64,000 nt of DNA from Tetrahymena elliotti 4EA (Eukaryota > Ciliophora > Oligohymenophorea > Hymenostomatida > Tetrahymenidae). The notes below the pieces were generated by a model. It made no database searches. It saw nothing but the letters and a program-made list of their open reading frames with translations, and was not told the origin of the DNA. Position 1 is the first letter of the stretch; every line of letters starts with the position of its first letter. The DNA lies in NCBI GenBank assembly GCA_000231825.2, contig AFXF02001781.1:186001-250000 (forward strand), written 5' to 3'. Both the position numbers and the translations under genes were made by a program. Of the stretch, positions 11,372 through 24,745 are shown piece by piece.

Positions 11372-14014
11372 ATGAAACCTGTATCATTTTTTGATGACGA
11401 AAGTGCTAAGAACCTAAAGAAAATTTGGGTCAAGCCTAACAAGGGATAAGAAACAGTTGACAAAATAAAAAATGTTTAGCTTAAGAGTGTATGGATGAAG
11501 AAAACCAAGAAGAGTGGTAAGACTAAATAGCGTGTTTTGCTTGTAGACGATGACTCTCTCTATATGTGCAAAAACGAAAAAACTGATAAAATATCAGGAG
11601 TCCTTGAGCTATGCTGTGTTAAATTGGATTTGCTTGTCAGTGTCGAACCTAAACCAATAGAGGCCAGCTGCTCAGAACCTCTCTTCGGATTTAGGATGTG
11701 CAGAAATGGAAAGACTTTGGAAATCTATACCAAAGATTAAAACCTATATAAAAAGTGGAAGAATATACTCATTTATAAAGCAATTCAATCAACCTTTCAC
11801 GAAGAATTTATTGTCACTAAAATGATAGGAAAGGGTTCCTTCGCTAAAGTATATCTTGCCACAAAAAAGGAGAATGGCCAATAGTATGCTATAAAAGCTT
11901 TCAATAAAGAGTTTATGGCTGGTTAGCATAAGGGTAAGGAGTCTCTTGTAAACGAAATTGGAATTATGAGAAATCTTCATAGTGAATTTTTAATCAATTT
12001 GTATGAAGTATACGAAACCACCAATTCAATTTACTTTGTTGTTGATCTACTAAATGGTGGTGAACTCCTTCATCGTGTTCGTGATAAGGGAACAATTAAT
12101 GAGACTGACCTCCGTAATCTTATGCGCAATCTTCTATCAGCTCTCTACCACTTGCATCAAAAAGGTATTATGCACAGAGATCTTAAACCAGAAAATCTTC
12201 TTCTTAAGTCTAAGAGCAATGACTATGACATAGTAGTTGCTGACTTTGGTTTGGCTACTTTCACAGACATCAAAGATATTCTTTTCAAGCGTTGCGGTAC
12301 TCCTGGTTTTGTAGCACCTGAAGTTTTATTATATAAGGTAATTTTTTACTTTGAAATATTATAAAATTTTTTATTCACTTAAATTTTGAAATGCAAAGCC
12401 AAACAAAAATATTTAAATTCTTTAATTCTACTTAATTGACTAACATAAAACATTAAAAGCAGAGAGAAAGAATAAATGTCTCTTTAAAAATTTCAATTAA
12501 ATTAGCAAGCTTATTAATCAGTTAATTTGTTCAATTAAGTTTTCAGTTGATTTAAGAGATTGAGTTGCTAGTTAATGGAGTTTCACTAGCTAAATATAAT
12601 ATAATAAAAATCATATAAGATTTAATTTGTTTTTCTCACCAAACACCAAACACAAAAAATATTTTTATTTTTTTAAATAATTTATTTAATGATTGTTGAT
12701 GGATCTGGTCTCATTAAGGAAAATGTATTAAAAAATAATCAAATATAATGGATTTTTAATAATTTTTGAAAGTAGCAAGTCAAACATATTTACTTTTTAA
12801 TTGCGTTGACATAATTAATTGATTAAAAAAAGAAAATAAATGTGAGATTGATTTTAATTATCTACACGGTTTTACTAAAAATAGATAATTTGATTAATTA
12901 ATTGATATTTGCTTATAACTATTTGAATTAGAAACTTGGTTTAATTTTAGAATAATAACCTTGCAGAACTTGTTTGTTACTCAATCTACCTTACTTTCAT
13001 TCAATAATTTATTACACAAAACAGAACTTAATTAAAATTTATTTTAGTGATCATTTTTAGTTTACCAACCCAAAAATTCAAATTATTTTATTTAAAAATA
13101 ATTAAATATGTTATATATAATAGGAAGGAGATCCATTTTATGATGTCAAATGTGATATTTTCTCTGCAGGTATCATATTTTACTTGTTGTTGGTAGGTAA
13201 ATAGCCTTTCTAAGGAAAAGATTACAAATAAATTTTGCGTGCAAATAAAGCCTGTGAAATTCGTTATGACACACCTGAATTCGATAGCGTCTCTCCTTAG
13301 GCTAAAGATTTATTGAAGAAAATGCTTGACCCTAAACCTAACACTCGTATTTCAGCTTCTGAATGTCTAAACCATCCATTCATCAATGGTGGAGAAATAG
13401 TTAATAACGATCTTCCTGCTACTTAAAATCTTCGTAACTATGAAGTTGATTATTTGGCAAACGTTCGCAACAAAAATCAATCTTAAGATTCCTAAGAAAT
13501 GTTAGGGTCACTCTAACTTCATTCAAATACTCCTGTTATGAATGGTAGAACTGACACTGTAGGTAGTTTAAGCACCTGCTCTAACTCTAATATTCCTCCT
13601 CGTCCAGATAAAAACGTTGTCCCCCTCTCTTCAAAATTCTCTAAGCCTAGATCTGAAAGTATTGATCTTAAAAATAATAACCCCAACTCAGCTGATAATT
13701 CCCCAAAGAGTGCTCATAAAAAATCAGAATCAAAAAATTTACATAAACTAGCTATAAAAAACAACATGTATCGTGGATATCAAGAAGAGCGTAAAGATTA
13801 AGAATATTATGAAGATTCTGACGACGTTTCAGAGGAAAACTCTCCACTTTCAGACTCATTAAATAAAATGAACTTTGAAAAATAGATGAAACACACCCCC
13901 TCTAAATGCGAAGAGCTCGGAGGATAAAGCCCCCCTTCATACATGACTTAATCTTTAGGAGGAAGTCCTACTGGAGGTAATTTAGGTAACTCTTCTAAAT
14001 TCCGTAAGAAATGA
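11372..14014 (+). CDS. PH-domain, CAMK-type Ser/Thr protein kinase (618 aa)
   Basis: Two exons of 322 and 297 codons (including stop) flank a 786-nt intron. Residues about 33-132 look like a PH domain (KSVWMKKTKKSGKTKQRVLL, ending at YKKWKNIL), expected to bind phosphoinositides or a partner. The kinase domain covers about 147-405 with all key motifs: glycine loop GKGSFAKV (153), AIKAF with the ATP lysine, HRDLKPEN (268), DFG (291), GTPGFVAPE and a C-lobe ending in a DPKPNTRISA motif. It should be catalytically active. Motifs and order fit the CAMK/CDPK side of the kinome, but there are no EF-hands. The C-terminal 200 residues are Ser/Asn/Pro-rich and probably regulatory. Codons such as CTT, CGT, GGT and TCC are commoner than in neighbours, which suggests good expression. 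Confidence 0.93.
12338..13123 (+). other. Long intron (786 nt) inside the kinase domain
   Basis: GTAATT donor after ..LLYK and ATAATAG acceptor before EGDPFYDVKCD. Both flanks are conserved kinase sequence, so the boundaries are firm. No internal gene or structured RNA could be recognised. Confidence 0.85.
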
Positions 14015-17000
14015 AATCAACAATGCCAAAAAAAATAATATAATAAATCTAATATAAAATAGATTCCAAATACTACCTAAGTTACTAATTTTCTCTCTTT
14101 TTAGTTAATTTACATCTTTCGTATGAAGTTATTAACATTTATATACTTATTACTTTAACCTATAAAATAAATCAATATCTATCTATTAATAAATAAATCA
14201 ATCAATATATTTCACTTAAATAAGTAACAAGCCACAATATTTTTAAAAATACTAACCAATTTATTTATTAATTGAATTAATGAATGAAAAACTCCTAAGA
14301 ACAAACTAGCTATAAGCTATTTTAAATTCAATTATTTCTTCCTACCTATCTGAAGAAGTATTATTTCTATTTGAGAAATAATAGTCTTATAGCTTTTCAA
14401 AAGATAATTAACTTTACTGGATAGTTAACAAAAATTATTTGATGTAAAAAACAGTCCTCTTTATTAAAGTAAGTTTAATTATTAATAGAAGTAATCAATC
14501 GGATAGTTGTTTTGGGAAAGATTGAGTATTTATAACATGCATATGCTTAATTTGATAAAGAAAGGATATTTTTCTTATCAGTGAAAATCAAACAGATATT
14601 TAGACTAAATAGGATGTTGCTTTTATCCTTTTAAATTAAATCATCTCTTTTAAGCTCCTTTTAATGATTTGAAATTAATTTTTCTTTAAAAAATAAAAGT
14701 AATCTATTTATTTACTCATTAATAAGCTTTTTATTTAATTGTTTTCTTTCTTGTTTTTGTTTGCTTGTTTTTCTTATATCTTATATGTAGATCTATTTGT
14801 GGTTTTAATCATCTTCAAAAATCAATTGAAAAGCTCTTTATTTTTCACTATAAAACTAATATTTTGTATTAATGTCAATCAGTCTATAAATTGATGAATT
14901 ATTTATTTCATTAGTGCTATTACCTTACTATTTCTAAAATTAAAAAAACTCATTTATTAAATAATTGGTAGCGTGTAAGTAAGGTGCTGTTCCTTTTCGA
15001 AAGTTGACTATTGATTTTAATTGAATTCAAGTTATAAATAAATGTTGCTTTATTTGGTAATATAAAATTATGTCTCATTCCATCTAAATATAGATGGAGT
15101 AAAATTTAGGTAGGATAAATTAACTAATTTATTTGAGAATAAAGTAAAGTTATAAATATTTTTGAAATTAATTTCAGCTTATCAATTAAAAATCAACTTG
15201 GTCTGATTTAATAAGACAAATTTATAAAAAAACAAATAGAACTAACCACAAAAGGAAAAATGTAAATTCTTTATTTAGTTTTTTACTGAAACAATTTGTG
15301 TTAGGTGATTGATTAATAAAAAAATAATGAATACAAATCATAATTTACACAAAAAATAAAAGGAATATCTAAATTTACAAAAGAACCAACTTAAATTTGT
15401 TAGAAATATCTTTTTTTTATTATAAAGTATAAGAAAAAATTTCGATTGCATTTTTTAGAAAAAATTGATGATTTTAATCAAATTCAAAAGTTAAAATTTT
15501 TTAAAATCAAAATAATTTAAGGTTATCTAATGATATCTAATAAAAAATTTTCTTAAAAGTGGATTTTTTCTAGTAATGTAATATCCTGCTATTATTTGGA
15601 ATAAAAGATAAAACTCATAACTGAAGCTCTCTCTAATTATTAAATATATGCTATTAGTTTACAGACTAAGAGTTGATATTACATTTTTCTCTTAAAAATC
15701 TTTAGATTTTATCTAATTACAAGTTATTCCACAAGAAAATAGTATTTAGGCTTTAGAGTTTTAAAAATTAAAGAAAGAGCTTCATTTTAAAAATAATTTT
15801 AAATATTCACAGAAATTAAAAAGAAAATGTTTAATCTAATACAAATTTATTTTTTGATGTCAATTTTATCAAGGAAAATACAAATTTTTTTTTTTTTTGC
15901 TTTAATAGGTATTTTTCAAATTATTTTCTATAAAAGCATTTCTAATATGATTTACTCTTAAAGATATTTGGTTAAAGGATCTGCCTAACAATCTTTTTAT
16001 TTATATGAGATTATTTTGGATTTCGAAAAGTGTTAAAATTCATTCAATCAAAACAAATTTTGTAAATTGTTATCAACTCTTTTCTCTAAAATCAAGATCG
16101 AATTCAGATATTTGATTTTTTTAAAAATTTCAATCAGATATGAAAATAGAATAAATTAGAGACTAAAAGAGTTTAGAATAAATATCTTTTCAAGGTTATC
16201 TGGGTAAAAAAATTTTACTCAGTAGCAATAGAATTGTTAGAAATAAAAATTAGTAAAATACTCTCAAATTTAAATAAGAATGAAGTGTGTAATTATATTT
16301 TGAAAGGGATAGAAAAATATTTTGTCATAAAGTTAATCAAAAAGCAATAGAATGGTAAGATATTATTAGTAAATCAAATACCTGCTAATATTTCTATTAT
16401 TAGAATAAAAAAAATAAATTTGTTTGTAAGTGATGACTCTTTTAAAAATTAATTTTTTGATAGAGTAAAAGATATTTTTTAATTGTATATCTGAAAAATA
16501 AACTACTATTTCTTTATCATAATTGACTGCTAGGTTCTTCACAATATGGAGTTTTATGGATTTAATTTGAGATAGATTGAGCAAAATAAATATGTTTTAA
16601 AATAGAAAAAATAACTATTTATAAAACAAAAATAAAAAAATTCTAAAGCGTTAAAATTATAATTATACAAATAATCAATAAGAATGAAAGTAAGCAATTT
16701 GAAAAATAGTAGCCAATTTAATGAAAGGAAGAATCTAAACAAATTGTATTGATAAAAAAAGAATTTTACTCTTAACTACTCTATTCCTATCATAATAGAT
16801 TAGGTGACTGATATTACTCTCCTCTATTTATTTTTATAGAGTACCGTGTAATAAATAAGGGGTATAAATCAAGTGAAAATCAAAAAGAAATTTTAATATA
16901 TCTTTATTTGCCAAAAATATTAATTATTTTTTGTATTGATCTTCACATTAAAAAAAATTCCATAAACAAATAAATTAAATAAAAAAAGTAAAACAAAATA

Positions 17001-17414
17001 AATCAAAAAGCTATACTAACAAACTCACTCATTCAATCATTCGTTCTTATTAATCAATCACTTTCTCACTTAATTTCTGAAATCTCCTTTCATATCTCAA
17101 TTTTATTGAAATTAAGATATTTTCACAAAAGGTAAATATTTATTCAAAATCACATTTTCCCCTTATTTTGGATTTTTATTTGAGATTGCTTCCAAATTAT
17201 TATACTTTCTACATGCCTCTTTCTTTCTGTTAAAATATAATTAGCCTTAAATAGCGATTTTGTAATTCAGGTTATAAAAAATATCCATTCATTCGCTTAT
17301 TTATTTTTCTATTTATACATATATATTAAATTTACCTGATCAATCATAAGATAGATCAATCAATCAATTTTTTATTTATTTTTGAAATTTGAATAAAAAA
17401 GATTATAAATAAAT
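14015..17414. other. 3.4-kb AT-rich spacer
   Basis: Largest gap in the window. Both strands were read with TAA/TAG as Gln. Only short open stretches of low-complexity residues appear, for example 16366-16742 on the minus strand, and none is convincing. It contains the kinase 3' UTR and probably the upstream region of the large gene at 17.9 kb. Confidence 0.45.
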
Positions 17415-17595
17415 CAAGAAGACTGATTAAATAGCAAGAAAAGAGATTTACGTAATATAAATAAAGCAAAGGAATATTTATACAAAGAGCTTGATCAAAA
17501 TCTGTTGGAAGAAATAGGAGGAAACTCATTAAATCAATTTAGTTATCTTGACAGTGAAACAAAAGAATACATATACATACAAATATATACGAAAG
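17415..17595 (+). other. Candidate upstream exon of the 17897-22018 gene
   Basis: A frame from about 17415 reads like protein (KEYLYKELDQNLLEEIGGNS) and ends at AAAG|GTATAT. Splicing to the acceptor CCCTTTAG at 17881-17888 would join it in frame to the residues just before the ATG at 17897. No start codon was found for it. It may be a real 5' exon, a remnant or chance. Confidence 0.3.
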
Positions 17596-17896
17596 GTATA
17601 TATATATTTATTTTTCCAATAAAAAATTGATAATAAATCAAAAAAAGAGAAAACATTTAGATTAATAAATTATTCACACTCTCCTATTTATAAAGCAAAC
17701 AATTTATTTGAAAACAACTTAACTTGTTTACCTAAAATTATAATTAAAAATCTATCTATCAATCAAGAGACACTAATCATATTCAAGATTTTTCAAAACT
17801 TCTAAGCCTCTCTCCACTCAAAGCGCTTTATTTTTCACTGAATATATTGACTGTTGAAACTATTTCATAGCCTCCCTCCTCCCTTTAGATTTCTTT

Positions 17897-20800
17897 ATGT
17901 TTTAAAATTGTGAAGAGAAATTGAAAAATCAGCAACAACTAAAATAGACGACTATTTATCAAAAACTAGTCCTTTTTGCTTCAAATAGCAGCATTTATAA
18001 ACAGCGCAAGGAATTATTTAAAATCTTACTCTAATCCATTAGTATCAGCTCAAATGCTTTACTTTTGACAAGAATTCGTTTCACCCAGCTCATTAATTTT
18101 TGTTTTTCTTTAGATCAAACTCTTAAATTTGAATGTAACAGCGTTTTTAGCTCGCTAAATGAACAATAAGACACAGATTCTATTGCTTAAGACCAAAGTT
18201 ATGAATTAAATTAATTACCACACATAAATTAAGAAGAGATCCTTACCTTAGCTTAAAATTAATTCAAAGCAGACTCCTCGAGTTTTTTAAATACTTTACG
18301 CATAATTGCTCCAATCTACTTGATTATGAGTCTTTGTTTTAATATTATTGAGCTTGCAAATAAAAAATAAAAAATAGATATATTTATACTATTCTTATGT
18401 TTAATTACTGTTTCAGATTTGATTTTCTTTAATTCCGCATACAGTTTTTCCAACTTAAAACCTAATCGTAGTGATTCTGAGCTTTTTAACTCTAATGTTT
18501 CAACATACAATATGTAGTTTTTAAGTTCCTCTGATTAGGAGATTCTGCAATATGCTTCCAATAATATCTTTTTGATTGCAAACAGAGCAATTATTCTTTA
18601 CAGTTTTATGACAAGAGTTGTCGCAATATTAATCAATTTTGTAAAACTTTACAATAATACAAAATCCCTTCAATCATCAAAGCTTGGATTTAGGAGAATC
18701 GTATAGAACTTGAAGCAGTCTTCTCCTAAGAAAGATATTCTTCAATAAAGTAAGTAAGGTAAAAAATAAGAAGACCAGAATCAAAAAGAAATGACTCCAA
18801 ATTAAAATTAAGTTCAAAAGAACTCACTCAACTAGAACAGTCGTAAATCTTCCTAAGAAACTAAATAAGCATAGAAATCAATGAATATTTAATAAAAATA
18901 GAAGAAGTAAAAAATTAATGAAACTACTGCTCAACCTACCTCTCTACTTGCTTAAAAATAAGATAATTCAAATAAAAAATGTAAAGAAAATACAAAAAAT
19001 CAATAAAAGAACATCATGGAAATAATTTCTGATACATCTATTAAAAACGCTTGTAAATAATAAAAAAATACAAAAATAATTTAGAACCAAGAACCTTAAT
19101 TAGTGTAATAACAAGTAGAGAAAAAAAATAAATCAACCAATCAAAAAAAGAAAAATTTTACACAAAAGAATGAAAAGGAAGCTGTAGAATTAAATTATTA
19201 AGAGTAATAATTATAATATTACCCTGTAGAACTTTGCGAAATTAAAATAGAAAACAAAATGTAATAAGAATTTTATGAAGAATAAAATATTGGTAGCGAT
19301 AATAGAGAAAATATTAATGAAATTTAAAATGAGGAAGAAATTTTAAACACAGATTAAATTACTCATGCTTCTGTAATTTAAAATTTAAATTCTCAGATTT
19401 TCTTAGATTCTATCCCGACCACATCAGCATCAGAAATACCATAGATTTAGTAATCTCAGGTCAAATAAAATAATAATTCAAATTAATTTAATACCTGTGT
19501 CAGCTCGCCTGATATCAGTTGTAGGAGCTAATCTCCTGATATGAATTGTTCTATTATTTCGCCTATTATCGCAAAATCAAATAATTAAGAAAAGACAAAT
19601 GATACTCCTCCAACAATTTATATCAGTCTCAATTAAAATTCTGATGAGAATGCTGATTTTAGTTTGAATGATTAGACCTGTAGTAATAGGTAATCCCTAC
19701 CAACTAATCTTAGTACCTCTCAAACAAATATACTACTAGAAGAAAATTAAGTAAATTCTCCTGTAAACCACTAATAACAGTAAATTGATTCCCAAAACGA
19801 AATCTATAACGAATAAAATAGACCAAATATTTAAATTGGAGATTAATTAATTATAGAACAAGTCAATGAAGAATTACGTAAAAAGTGGATGCTTAAGCAA
19901 AAAGCTAGCAAGTTAAAGAAGAAAAATTTAAACTCTTCATCAACTACTCTCTAAAGCATTCATGAAAATTCCATTAATAATAACAGTAACTTTATCAACT
20001 AGAGCTAGTTGAGTTAGAATGACCATAATTTATCATACATTTAAATAGGTAGTCATTAATAATTACACAACATCAACTTATTACCTCATGATTAATAGTA
20101 CTTGTAAGAAGATTTAGATATTTCTACTAACGATGAAAGTAATTTCAATTCCATTAATTCTAATTATGATGGGTAAATAATAACAAAGCCAAACAATAAT
20201 CCTGCTAACCTCAAGAGTCTTTCATAGCACCTTTTGAATTAGTAGGCCTCATACACACTCACTCATAGATAGCAACAACAACAATAATAGTTATAATATT
20301 AATAACACTATGCATCTCAAACTAATGGATAGTAAAGCTTTGAATAAGCTGGTTTCAGTGAAATTTTAAACCAAGAAAATGGCTACGACTACCAAAAATA
20401 TTCTGAATAGCAATACCATGAAGAATAATGCTATAACGCAGAAAGTGTATCACGAACTCAAGGAGGACTTCAAACTTGTGGTCAAAAGAGTATTCAGTAG
20501 AGACAAAATTAGTTTTATGAAGATAACTACTAAGATCCTTCTTAGAAGTGCTTTGAAGAATTTATTAAAATGAATTAGGGTAATTTACTTAAACAATAAC
20601 ATGGATAGACAAATCAATTCTAAAACCAATAAGGCAGCCCCTTCTAATTCTACTATGAAGATGAAGAATAATGCTAAGGTCAAGAAAACAAAACTCCTTT
20701 TGAGATATTTTATGACTAGCAATGCATGATTGACGAAGATTATGATGAGGAAGAAGAATTAGATTAATTCTAAGAGAATTTGGAAGATGATGATGAAGAA

Positions 20801-22018
20801 GAAGAAGATGATGATGATTATAACGAAGATGAAGATGATGATGACGAGGATGATGATGATGATGATGAAGAAGAGGAAGAAAATGAGAATAAATCCAAAT
20901 AAAACTAGTTTAAAAGACAAAACTTTAGTGCTAACAGTAAGTGTACAAACAGTGATTATATTAAGGCAAACTAAAACAAAAACTATGGCTTGAATCACAA
21001 TTTGGAATGTGGTATGGAATCTAATCCTGATAACAATAGTACTTTCTAATAAAGTTAATTGCAAAATACTGAAATCTACTCAATGGATGAACTTAAATCC
21101 CACCTCGGAGATTACTTAGATATGATGAATGATAGTTCCTTGACTAATAATGATTTATGTATGAAAAAATATGATTTGAATTTGTCAATGATAGGAAACT
21201 AAGAAGACTAAGAAGAGGGTACAAAAACCAAGAAGAAAAAGAAAAAATCAAAAGAGCAAAAAAGAAAGAGAAGATGCAAAAGAAAGCTTAAAAAGAGACT
21301 TGAGCGCAGCATGATGGAAACTGATATTCAAAGTGTATTGGGCAATGAAAAGATAGACCTTAATACATCAATTAATTAATCCATCTGTTAAAGTAATGCC
21401 AATAAAAGTTAAAATAAAGTTAAGAGCAATAATAAAAGTAATAACAGTAACGCCAAAAGAAAATAAGTTCACAAGAATAATAACAATGTTAATAATAAAT
21501 AATTTTCTAAGATATGTGGAGATTAAATGGCAAACTAATACTTCAATTACAATGGCGGATACAGCTTAAAGAGAATGTTGGATGAAAATTTACTTGAATA
21601 TTTCACATTCACAGTCAATTTACAACACGGAGTGACAGTTAACATCTACATTACTGATTTCTATTAATTCGATGAATAATTTGAGATGTAGTCTTGTATT
21701 TATGGAATAGATAGTAGTACTATATTAGATGTAAAAATAAATCTTATATTTGAAATATTATCTCAAAACCTATATCCCAACATGAACAACTTCTTTGAGC
21801 ACTTGATAAGCAATTATTCTATGACTAAATTAGCTACTAATTTCAACTAGCAAAGTCTCTAGGAATACATGATTTCCTAAGAATCTTCTGAACTAACTGA
21901 ATTAGTTGAATAATACTTAGCTGATTAGGACTTAAAAACACTTGTAACAGAAAACATGAATGGCATCTTCAGTTAAGAAAATAATATTTATGATAATTAA
22001 TTAATTTTGACATAATGA
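17897..22018 (+). CDS. Large Asn/Gln/Ser-rich protein with acidic tract (1373 aa)
   Basis: A single uninterrupted frame of 1374 codons with hundreds of TAA/TAG codons and one TGA at its end. Family not recognised. Residues about 1-250 are relatively ordered and hydrophobic, with two possible membrane or buried helices (IIAPIYLIMSLCFNIIELA and IDIFILFLCLITVSDLIFF). Residues 270-950 are Gln/Asn/Ser-rich and probably disordered. An almost pure Asp/Glu tract lies at about 950-995 (20746-20883). It is followed by a basic KKKKKSKEQKRKRRC-like cluster near 21226-21290. The last 180 residues look folded (FTFTVNLQHGVTVNIYITDF). Acidic/basic segregation is common in nuclear and chromatin proteins, but hydrophobic segments near the start argue for caution. 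An extra 5' exon is possible. Confidence 0.8.
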
Positions 22019-23434
22019 AAAAAATTCAGGTTATCAAAAGGTCTACAAATCAATAAAAGATTAGACAGTACAAAAGTATACAAATGAAAAAATATAAATT
22101 TTTTAATTCTTCCATAAATTTTTTCTAATCATCAATCAATCACTTCCATCTAATTAAAACCTTATCCTTAAATATTAATTAATTTTTAAATTTTCCTCTA
22201 ATTTTAATACCAAATCTCAATCTAAGTCATTCCTTCTATATAAAAACTCCCAAAAACTTTAAAATTTATTGATAAATTTATTTGCAAAGTGTACATCTAT
22301 CTATCTATCTATCTCAAAAAATGCTTGAACGAATTTAGCCGTTGCTGAAGATACACAGAAAACTTAATTCAAACGCAATAAAGAATAATACAAATGACTC
22401 ACGTTTAATTATTATAAAAATCGATACAAATTTTTTTAATATTATATATAAAAATACACTAGTATATAAAAATATATATAAGTAAGTGATTATTATTGAA
22501 ACTTAATAAGTTAATGTCTTTTTACATCCCTTCCCTAAATTATTTTTAAGCTATTCAATTTTTATATTTTCAATCATTTTTTACTGGTTGAGACGTTATA
22601 ATTACTCTACAAATACATTTTTAAAAGTATTTTTGGATGTTATTATTATCATTTTATTTTTAAAATGTCTTGTTTATAAATGTGTAATATAAAACAAATT
22701 CTGTCTGTCTTCTTGTTTTTAATTATTTTTATGAAATTACAATTCAATTTTCTTAGTAAATAATCTAAACATATTCTTTTTAATATTGTAACTAATAGTG
22801 CAGAAATTTGTTTCCCTTTTTTTTAAATTGTTTGTAAATTCAATTTTTTATTTAAATAGTTAGAAATAGATTATTTACTGTTAAAAAAATCTATCCCCAT
22901 TTAAAATAATAATAGCTACTGGAATATAAATTAGCTAGAATTTGCATTATTTCAAAAAGACAATTCAAAAGCTAAAATATATTTTTTGGCAAGTCACAAA
23001 AATCTATTATCAAATAGTAAGACTAGTGTTCCAAGTAATACAAAATAAATCATCTCGAATTTAAATTATTTCTGATGATAATTAATAAATTGAGAAACTC
23101 TTTAAAATTTACCTGAAATTTAGAGAAGCACTCAATCAAAACCATAACCTCAATGTTACACTTGATTTGAAATTATTATTATAAAATCATGTTTCTATAT
23201 GTCCTTCTTTAGAAAAAAATAAATTTTGATTAAGATTAAGAAAAAAATTAATTTATCCAATTGATGAATTCTAACGGTGATAATGGTGAGTATGAATTGA
23301 AATTTAATAAAAAAATAAAAATAGACAAATTTGATTGAAATGATTTTTTATAAAAATTGTGTTAATATATAAAAAAGTTTGATTTTCTTACAGTCATTAA
23401 AAAATATATATTTATCTATTTAATTATTTTCAAT
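22019..23434. other. Convergent intergenic region with CTAT repeat
   Basis: AT-rich spacer between convergent genes, holding both 3' UTRs. A short CTAT tandem repeat lies at about 22293-22313. No gene seen. Confidence 0.5.
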
Positions 23435-24745
23435 TCAATTTGTTAATTTTTGTATCAAAGATCTAATAAATCTTATCAAACTACTTTCTAAGCTCTCAAA
23501 GTAAGATTAATTATCTTCAATTTTTTTGGGTACTTCTGATTATTAATTCTTAAAACTCCAAATTTCAACCTTTCCTTCAGCATAATAAGGAATAATCAAA
23601 TCAATAAAACCATCTTTGTTGAAATCTCCATGAGCTACTTAACCAATTGTGTTATTGTTCTTGCTTTCGCAAAGAACAACTTCCTTGTAAGTGAATAAAC
23701 TGTCTTAGGGAATTAAGAGTCTAACAACACCAGCATCATCTCCACTTACAACAATATATTTATTCTTTTAATTGCCAACAGTGAAACTAGAAGCAGTACC
23801 TGGAGCACCTCTTCCTGGTAAGAGGGCAAGAGAAGGCTTATAAGTGCTTCCAACCGCATGTTTAGTGAATTTGTCAGTTTTGTAGTTAGCGGGAACTTCA
23901 TAAATGAAAACTTAACCATCTCCTGAAGCAGAATTGTTGGTTACCAATAGTTCTTTTTTACCATCTCCATTAAGGTCAGTATATTCTAAGTTGAAAAGGC
24001 TACCTATCTTGTTATCAATAATAGTTTTTTAGATATTAGATGAGTTGCAAAGAGACCAATTAGCTTATTCACAGGAGTAAATTGAAAGCTCCTTAGAGAA
24101 ATATTAAGCAGCTACAACTTCTTATTTACCATCATTGTTAAGATCAACCAAAATAAAGAAGACATCAGGTCCACTAGTAAGCAAGTGTTCTTCAAATTAA
24201 AAGTTTCCTTTGTTTTCTAACCAAATGAGTTCTCCTGCTGAAGAGAATGTGCTTTTTTCAGCTCTAGCGGCTAAGATATCAAAGAGACCATCTCCATTGA
24301 GGTCGACTAAGATAGCCTTATGATAGAAGAAATTTTTTTTGTCTTTTGAAACCTTGATTTTCTTTGTGACTTAACCATCGTCGTTAACTTAGTAGAGATT
24401 TACGTCTCCAGTAGCTTTGGAAGGGTTAGGGAAAAATCCACCTGCTTCAACAATAAGTTGATATTCTGGGTAGTAATCAGCTTAATTAGGCCAAATAGAT
24501 TTAGTATCAAAAGCAGTAGCTTAAGGCTTAGACAAATCATCATTTTAGAAAGAGATAATATATTCAGAGTCTGAACCTGTAATTCCAAAGGTTGTCAATA
24601 CAGCAGCATTCTTTGATTAATTTTTGTAAAAATTGGAAGCAAATGAAGTAAATCCAGGATTCTTAATAGTCAATTCGCTTACTTTAGTAGGAATCTAAGC
24701 AGAAGCCAGGAATATCAATGAGCAAAGAAGAATAATCTTAATCAT
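23435..24745 (-). CDS. Secreted FG-GAP/VCBS repeat protein (436 aa)
   Basis: One intronless frame of 437 codons. The start is a clear signal peptide (MIKIILLCSLIFLASA, likely cut before QIPTK). The rest carries repeated FG-GAP-like motifs with calcium-binding Asp/Asn loops: VDLNGDGLFDIL, VDLNNDGKQEVV, TDLNGDGKKELLV and GDFNKDGFIDLII. Such repeats build a beta-propeller in integrin alpha chains and many secreted proteins. Here it probably acts extracellularly or in the secretory pathway as a carbohydrate- or protein-binding module; the ligand is unknown. The last 35 residues, after the final repeat, are charged and helical. No transmembrane segment is seen near the C-terminus. Confidence 0.88.

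Noticed and set aside
16366..16742. Minus-strand frames with Phe/Tyr/Ile-rich translations
   Set aside because: Low-complexity AT-rich translation with no start context, splice partners or family motif; no better than random for this base composition.
16780..16870. Comparatively GC-rich patch that could be a tRNA gene
   Set aside because: I could not fold it into a cloverleaf, and it lacks a recognisable TTCRA box; no other tRNA-like patch was found.
20759..21064. Minus-strand open frame rich in Ile, Phe and Val opposite the acidic tract
   Set aside because: It is the complement of the Asp/Glu-coding tract of the plus-strand gene; its hydrophobic composition is an artefact of GAT/GAA codons read backwards.
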